DNA of 64,000 nt from NCBI GenBank assembly GCA_022497155.1, contig MU385719.1:62001-126000 (forward strand), read 5' to 3'. A program made the translations under genes and the position numbers. Positions within the stretch are counted from its first letter, which is position 1, and each line of letters opens with the position of its first letter. Below the pieces are notes generated by a model that was not told the origin of the DNA, searched no databases, and saw only the letters and a list, made by a program, of their open reading frames with translations. This document shows positions 59,139-64,000 of this stretch, one piece after another. The DNA is from Whalleya microplaca (taxonomy: Eukaryota; Ascomycota; Sordariomycetes; Xylariales; Xylariaceae).

Positions 59139-60546
59139 ATGAGGGTTTTCATTGCTTTTCTCGTTTCGGCGGCGTCTGCCGCCGTGCTCCCCTCCGCCCG
59201 TAGCGAAGCAGTCGGAGGTCTCCCCCTCGAACAGTTCGGCTCGGTCCATTCCATTACGCTTGAGGATGCCATCAACTTTATAGACTTGCTCGGGACGAAC
59301 TTCACCCTGCTCCCGATCTCCAGTATCGAGGACAAGATAGAGGACCTTTTTGAGGGAAAGTTGGCAGGCCTTGGAGATTCGAAGGAAGAGGAGGAGCCGA
59401 AGAAGCAATTCTCTGCTACGAAGGTGGCTAGTGCTGATGGAGACAAGGCAGATGGACAGTCGGAGGAAGAGCAGCCAAAGAAACAGTTTTCTTCCAACAA
59501 GCTGGCTTCTTCCAATAATACTTCTTCTGCTAAGAATGAATGTTCCAACCCCAACGTCCGTGTCGAGTGGGACGACTTTTCCGAATCAGACAAGAAAGCT
59601 TTCGTCGATGCCATCCAGTGCCTGGTCGAGAGGCCTGCATCTGGAAACTTCAGCCCAGCCCAGAACCGTTACGAAGACTTTGTTCGCCTCCATCAAAGCT
59701 ACTCGCCCAACATCCACAGCAAGAGTACTACGCAGCAGACGCACAAGTTCCTTCTCTGGCACCGATACTACGTGTGGGCGTTTGAGCAAGCTCTACGCGA
59801 CGAGTGTGGCTTCGACAGGGCTTTCCCTTGGTGGGATGAGAAGAAATGGGCTGGTAAATTTGCCGAGTCGACCATCTTCACAAAGGAGTACTTCGGAACT
59901 CTCCCCAATGCTACCAATGGCGCCGGAACCTGTGTCAGTGATGGTGTAAGTTAACCTGCACACTAGCTAAGTGCTAGTGTGCGTCATCCCGATGAGAGAC
60001 AAGACTAAAAACGCCACAGGTATTCGCAGGCATGCAGGTGAGTCTTGGCCCTGCCATGACCGTCGACTACCCGCATTGCCTCCAGCGCGCCGTCGATGAG
60101 ACTGTCACTAGCCAGGTCGGCCAGAGCTCTTGGGATACCTGCTATTCGCGAACTTCCTACCCAGACTTCCACAGCTGTGTCGAATTCACGTAAGTCGGGC
60201 GCCCTGCAATACTCTGCTCTCTCTTACCTATTATCGCAGATTCCACGCCAACGGCCACAATGGTGTAGGTGCCACTATGGCAGATGCCATTGCCTCGCCC
60301 GGCGACCCGACCTTCTTCATGCATCACCTCTACATCGACTATGCGCTGCGCCAGTGGCAACTTGCTGATACGAAGCGCACGACCACTATCAGCGGCTGCG
60401 CTGACAACGCCAACTGCACGCCCTTGACTCTGGACACCGTAATCTACATGGGTAAAATCTGTGGGGAAGAGAAGTGCCCTGATCTACCAGTCCGAGATGT
60501 GATCAACACCGTGGATGGCCATTTCTGCTACCAATACAACTACTAA
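59139..60546 (+). CDS. Secreted tyrosinase-like copper oxidase
   Basis: Exons 59139-59945, 60020-60189 and 60240-60546 give 427 aa. Both introns have GTAAGT donors. A signal peptide (MRVFIAFLVSAASA) starts the protein. Type-3 copper ligands are visible: CuA His185 in RLHQSY, then His202 and His208 in THKFLLWHRYYVWAFEQAL; CuB FHANGHNG and FMHHLYID. Such enzymes hydroxylate or oxidise phenols. This short class includes pigment enzymes and RiPP or secondary-metabolite tailoring enzymes such as UstQ. Residues 83-98 and 109-124 are near-duplicate blocks, EEEEPKKQFSATKVAS and EEEQPKKQFSSNKLAS, with a 26-residue period. They lie in an acidic linker before the catalytic domain and carry dibasic KK sites that Kex2 might cut. 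The linker is unusual, and no precursor-peptide gene is recognised nearby. Confidence 0.9.
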
Positions 60547-60734
60547 GGGGCCAAACTTGAAGTGCACGGTAAACCCCATGATGATGAACCAGTTACAATC
60601 TTATATCCGATATTAATACTTAGCCATACCTTCGTCATCACATGGCTGACCACCCCAGACAATTGCCCTAAACAATGGGCTTTAGAGATAATATAGACAT
60701 GAACACTCCTTCCGTCGTGTTATCCGAATTCATA

Positions 60735-61220
60735 TCACCCTCCTTCAACACCCTGCAACCTCACCATAGTTCGTTTTCCTCCATATCCGAATCCAGGAGT
60801 CTGCTTGGCATCCCCTGTAAATGACGGATCTCCCTCGAGTCGAATAGACTTTTTCTTTGAGCTAGGGACTTGTTTTACTCGGGAGTCTAGCTGTACCAGC
60901 CGTGGTGTATTCGGGTGTACACATGTATTAAAATAAGTTCGTTGTTTACCGTGCCCATTATCTCTGATCCAGACGCGCATAGTGACCTCGACATCCGAGT
61001 CGAAGAATTTCAATATTAGATCTTGTATTGCTATGTTGACATCAACTATTATGATGTCTGCCTCGGCCTCTGATTTTCTCGCAACCCAGTGCAGATGAAT
61101 GTTCGAGGTGCCATCGACACTTGTGAGGTTTATCCATCGAGCGTTCTGAATTTGTAATACTACGCCGTAGCCGGAGTTCATACTGCTCATAGGTAAGAAG
61201 TCAACTTTCAGAGATCGCAT
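60735..61220 (-). CDS. Hypothetical protein
   Basis: A 161-aa frame from the ATG at 61220; two codons further up the frame has only TTG. Alternating hydrophobic strands (YGVVLQIQNARWINLT, SNIHLHWVARK, DIIIVDVNIAIQDLILKFF, VEVTMRVWIRDNG) suggest a beta-rich fold. A basic, glycine-rich C terminus (FGYGGKRTMVRLQGVEGG) follows. No signal peptide, membrane segment or known motif is recognised. It converges on the tyrosinase gene with a 188-bp gap. It may be a genuine lineage-specific gene or lack a 5' exon. Confidence 0.45.
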   Translation of the reverse strand: MRSLKVDFLPMSSMNSGYGVVLQIQNARWINLTSVDGTSNIHLHWVARKSEAEADIIIVDVNIAIQDLILKFFDSDVEVTMRVWIRDNGHGKQRTYFNTCVHPNTPRLVQLDSRVKQVPSSKKKSIRLEGDPSFTGDAKQTPGFGYGGKRTMVRLQGVEGG

Positions 61221-63128
61221 CTTCAATAAGATAATGGAAGATCTTCGCTTGAATATGTTGCTCGAAAGTTGTACAACATGATCTGTAAATTTGTAACAAT
61301 TCTGCCTGTGATGATACCGTAGTTGGCTTCAACATTGGAAAGCTCGTTGTCTATACGTAGTCTATCCGAGTGGTACAGAGTAACGCATGTTGCCCTTTAG
61401 GGGTTCTGTCCAATGTCTGTGCACTCGAAGCATTTAGGTCCTTCACATAAGTAGTTGATTGATTGAAGCATGTGGGAAATTGACACTTATCAGTGGTTGT
61501 GAATGATTTGTCGATACACGACTGTTCACCCTGAGCACAGCATTGGGGGCCGCTGTGCTGCTTTGACTGAGAAAGAATTTGGCACATTGATCTCTGTCGG
61601 CATCAACACGGAGGCTATTCTCATTACATATCCACAGTGAGGGTAGAGGATCAATTGTGAATATACGCTGTACTACTTGAATGTATCTGAGGCAATAAAT
61701 ATTAGAAGTGATGCATCTTAGTAATGCTTATTATACACTATGCTCGCCTGCGTGTAGTGCTGTCTTGAATGGAAGATTGAGACTGTATGTTCTGTCTTTC
61801 TATTATATCTTGGTCTTTACAGTTGCTTTACTAGATTAAGAATGTGAGTATTGACGAGGAAGCATTGTACTACAGCTGATGCAATTCATAGCAAGGGCCA
61901 ACCTATTCGATATAGGTGAGTCCATCGTCCAATGATGTCCGGAACAGGGAAACATATGACATGTCGTATCCGAAAGACAAGTAACTGCCTACTGGTCTAC
62001 ACCAGCCCAAGAACCTACCATGTTGTCAATCTATTCATTATCAGTCTGTTCTATCATCACGGCAACACCTAAATGATTATTACACACACGGTAGCTGTGA
62101 TAATTATGATTGCCACATAAATATAATAACTATTCTAATTCCAGCTGGCGGATGGAAAGCATTCTCAAGTAACCTTTAACTCCCTAGGTACTATTAAGAC
62201 TCTGATCAATTAACGCTCATGACTAACTTTCTCAAGCTCCCTTCAATTCAGTGAGTTACAGTAGGCATTTAGGACTGAGCAGTCCCATGACGAACACTCA
62301 ACGATACAGGGACTAGGCTTTAGTCAACTGTTAAGGTACTCCTTCATAACTGATAGGACTAAGAAACTTCAGGTTCTTTATAGAAAACCACCTTGGTTGC
62401 AGAGCCTACATATGATCAAGTATTGGTTTAATGGCATGCTGTGGAAATCGTTGTAGAACTGAAAACTAGTAACAGTAGACCACTCGCCTTTTACATGTAG
62501 AGCTACTGCAGTGGTTTTCTGCGTGAATCGCTTAGTGTATTTGTTGAGATATTGAGAGCAGAACGTTGCAAACAAAGCATGACCAAAGGCTGTGGGATCA
62601 ATTGAAGACTTGATATTGGTGGTACCAATATACAAAAGCTGCTGGGAAAGTCGGGAGGCACCACCGTCACAATGGGTGTAAGGCCAATGCATGACTTCGG
62701 GTTACTTAGCTCCGTACGCGGCAGCTTGTGCTCCGCAACCCCTTTTGGTGACCAAACAGGAAGCAGCTGGCTTCGAAGTATGCCTATTGATAAAGGTAGA
62801 GATGGTTTTACAGCACTCGAAAACACAAATTAATGTTTCATCGGATTATAAATGGTGTCTTGATCTCGATTGTAGCAATGCGCCTAGTAGGAAGTAAGAT
62901 TCATGGTGCTGGACAACCCGGGGTAGATAAAGACTCTCGAATGCAGTCCAAATGATTTATTGCTGTTGCGGTTGTCCTTTTCCTGGGCGCTTCCATCACT
63001 TCTTCTACTAGGCGATTTCATCTTCTTGAGTGAACCTATAATATTATTGAGATATTCTCAGCTTCGGAGCACAAAGTTCGAACTCATCCCCCCGGCGAAA
63101 CACTTATCTACTTTCGATTCTTTCCATC
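61221..63128. other. 1.9-kb spacer before the LPMO
   Basis: Promoter side of the AA9 gene. A minus-strand frame at 61351-61587 encodes a short cysteine-containing peptide (QCCAQGEQSC, KCQFPTCF) without a signal sequence. I do not call it a gene. The rest is AT-rich with no motif. Confidence 0.5.
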
Positions 63129-63881
63129 ATGCCTGTATATATCGCCTCTGTCGCGGTTCTGCTTGGTGCTCTTGCCACCACTGCTTTAGGCCACGGTTAC
63201 GTCACGGACTACGTTGCAGATGGCGTAGAGGAACAAGGATTTCTCCTAGACTACTACTACGCCAGGAAAAACGGCCAGTCTTTTCCCCAGATCGCCGCCT
63301 GGTACGCAGAGAACCTAGACAGCGGCTTCGTCGCCCCTGATGCCTCCCAAACAGACGACATCATCTGCCACAAGAACGCCGAGCCAGGCGAGCTGACGAC
63401 CACGGTCTCCGCCGGCGGCACCGTCAAGTTCCAATGGGGGCCCAAGGAGTGGCCGCACCCTTACGGGCCCATCATCGACTACCTCGCTGCTTGCGATGGC
63501 GACTGTAGCACGGTCGACAAGACGAAGCTCAAATGGGTCAAGATTCAGGCCAAGGGCGTTGACTACGACACCCAGTTGTGGGCGAGTGGGGAGCTGGTCG
63601 CCAACGGGAACACCTGGACCACGACGATCCCCAAGTCTATCGCGCCCGGGAATTACGTTCTCCGACATGAGATTATCGCCCTTCACGGCGGAGGCTCGCT
63701 CAACGGCGCTCAGAGTTATCCCCAGTGCTTCAATATCGAGATCACGGGTTCGGGCACGGCGAAGCCGGAGGGAACTCTTGGGACGGAACTTTATAAGAAC
63801 ACGGATCCGGGTATTCACTTTAATCCGTATGTGACAGTTACGGATTATCCTATGCCAGGTCCGGAATTGTTTTCTGGTTAA
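63129..63881 (+). CDS. AA9 lytic polysaccharide monooxygenase
   Basis: An intronless frame of 250 aa. The signal peptide ends at ALG before HGYV, so mature residue 1 is the copper-binding N-terminal histidine (His22 of the precursor). The second brace histidine is in KEWPHPYGP (about 110). The axial Tyr (about 197) sits in GAQSYPQC, with the second-sphere Gln about 195 and the LRHE His about 180. All active-site residues are present. Expected disulphides are seen (IICH to PQCF, AACDGDC). There is no carbohydrate-binding module after the catalytic domain. The enzyme oxidatively cleaves cellulose or related beta-glucans outside the cell, using copper and H2O2/O2. The length is at the short, single-domain end for the family. 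Confidence 0.95.
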   Translation: MPVYIASVAVLLGALATTALGHGYVTDYVADGVEEQGFLLDYYYARKNGQSFPQIAAWYAENLDSGFVAPDASQTDDIICHKNAEPGELTTTVSAGGTVKFQWGPKEWPHPYGPIIDYLAACDGDCSTVDKTKLKWVKIQAKGVDYDTQLWASGELVANGNTWTTTIPKSIAPGNYVLRHEIIALHGGGSLNGAQSYPQCFNIEITGSGTAKPEGTLGTELYKNTDPGIHFNPYVTVTDYPMPGPELFSG

Positions 63882-64000
63882 TCGAGGGAAACGCATCAGC
63901 CTTTCACGCTCATTGTCTCTTCATCTTGCAAAGCAGGGGCAGAAGAGAAAGGTGGCTCTTCATAGCTAGGAATACAAACATCCAGCTCATCCGCAATATA
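63882..64000. other. Right edge, 3' flank of the AA9 gene
   Basis: Only 119 bp remain after the stop. Nothing else is seen. Confidence 0.6.

Overview
The window looks like nuclear DNA of a filamentous ascomycete (Pezizomycotina). The evidence is 42-75 nt introns with GT-AG ends and CTRAC branch points, two Zn2Cys6 regulators with fungal MHR-type regions, 2EXR and DUF3176 proteins, an AA9 lytic polysaccharide monooxygenase, a GH92 mannosidase and a secreted tyrosinase. A Sordariomycete, perhaps of the Xylariales, would fit, but that is only an impression. I rebuilt gene models by hand from reading frames and splice signals. Every multi-exon total given here is a whole number of codons.

Layout. 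0-2.6 kb: DUF3176 membrane protein (minus). 4.2-6.4 kb: a sterol C-14 reductase (ERG24-type) gene interrupted in its second exon by a 550-bp hAT-like MITE with a perfect 8-bp target duplication. It also has a non-canonical splice donor further down. 7.8-9.7 kb: cytochrome P450. 10.0-12.2 kb: seven-exon allantoate-permease-family MFS transporter (minus). 13.0-14.4 kb: 2EXR-domain protein (minus). 15.3-17.0 kb: intronless TPR protein. 17.4-18.2 kb: DJ-1/PfpI (Hsp31-like) protein (minus). 19.4-23.6 kb: one full-size ABCG transporter of 1384 aa (minus), which appears as two open frames because of a 50-nt intron. 26.7-28.4 kb: allantoinase (minus) with several GATAAG sites upstream. 31.6-32.1 kb: small unknown protein (minus), divergent from a Zn2Cys6 regulator at 32.6-35.1 kb. 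35.5-36.3 kb: unknown protein (minus). 40.1-43.3 kb: secreted GH92 mannosidase with about eight exons. 43.3-52.1 kb: gene-poor. 52.1-54.3 kb: AT-hook plus Zn2Cys6 regulator. 55.4-56.3 kb: second 2EXR-like protein. 59.1-60.5 kb: secreted tyrosinase. 60.7-61.2 kb: unknown protein (minus). 63.1-63.9 kb: AA9 LPMO.

Functional picture. The genes look like accessory and environmental functions: plant-polymer and glycan attack (AA9, GH92), phenol oxidation (tyrosinase), purine-nitrogen use (allantoinase, and possibly the Dal5-type permease), and efflux or detoxification (ABCG, P450, DJ-1). They are separated by long AT-rich spacers. I see no rRNA, no convincing intact tRNA, no CRISPR and no complete autonomous transposon. 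The most informative observation is the MITE insertion, because the uninterrupted reading frame, both target-site copies and both terminal inverted repeats can all be read directly.
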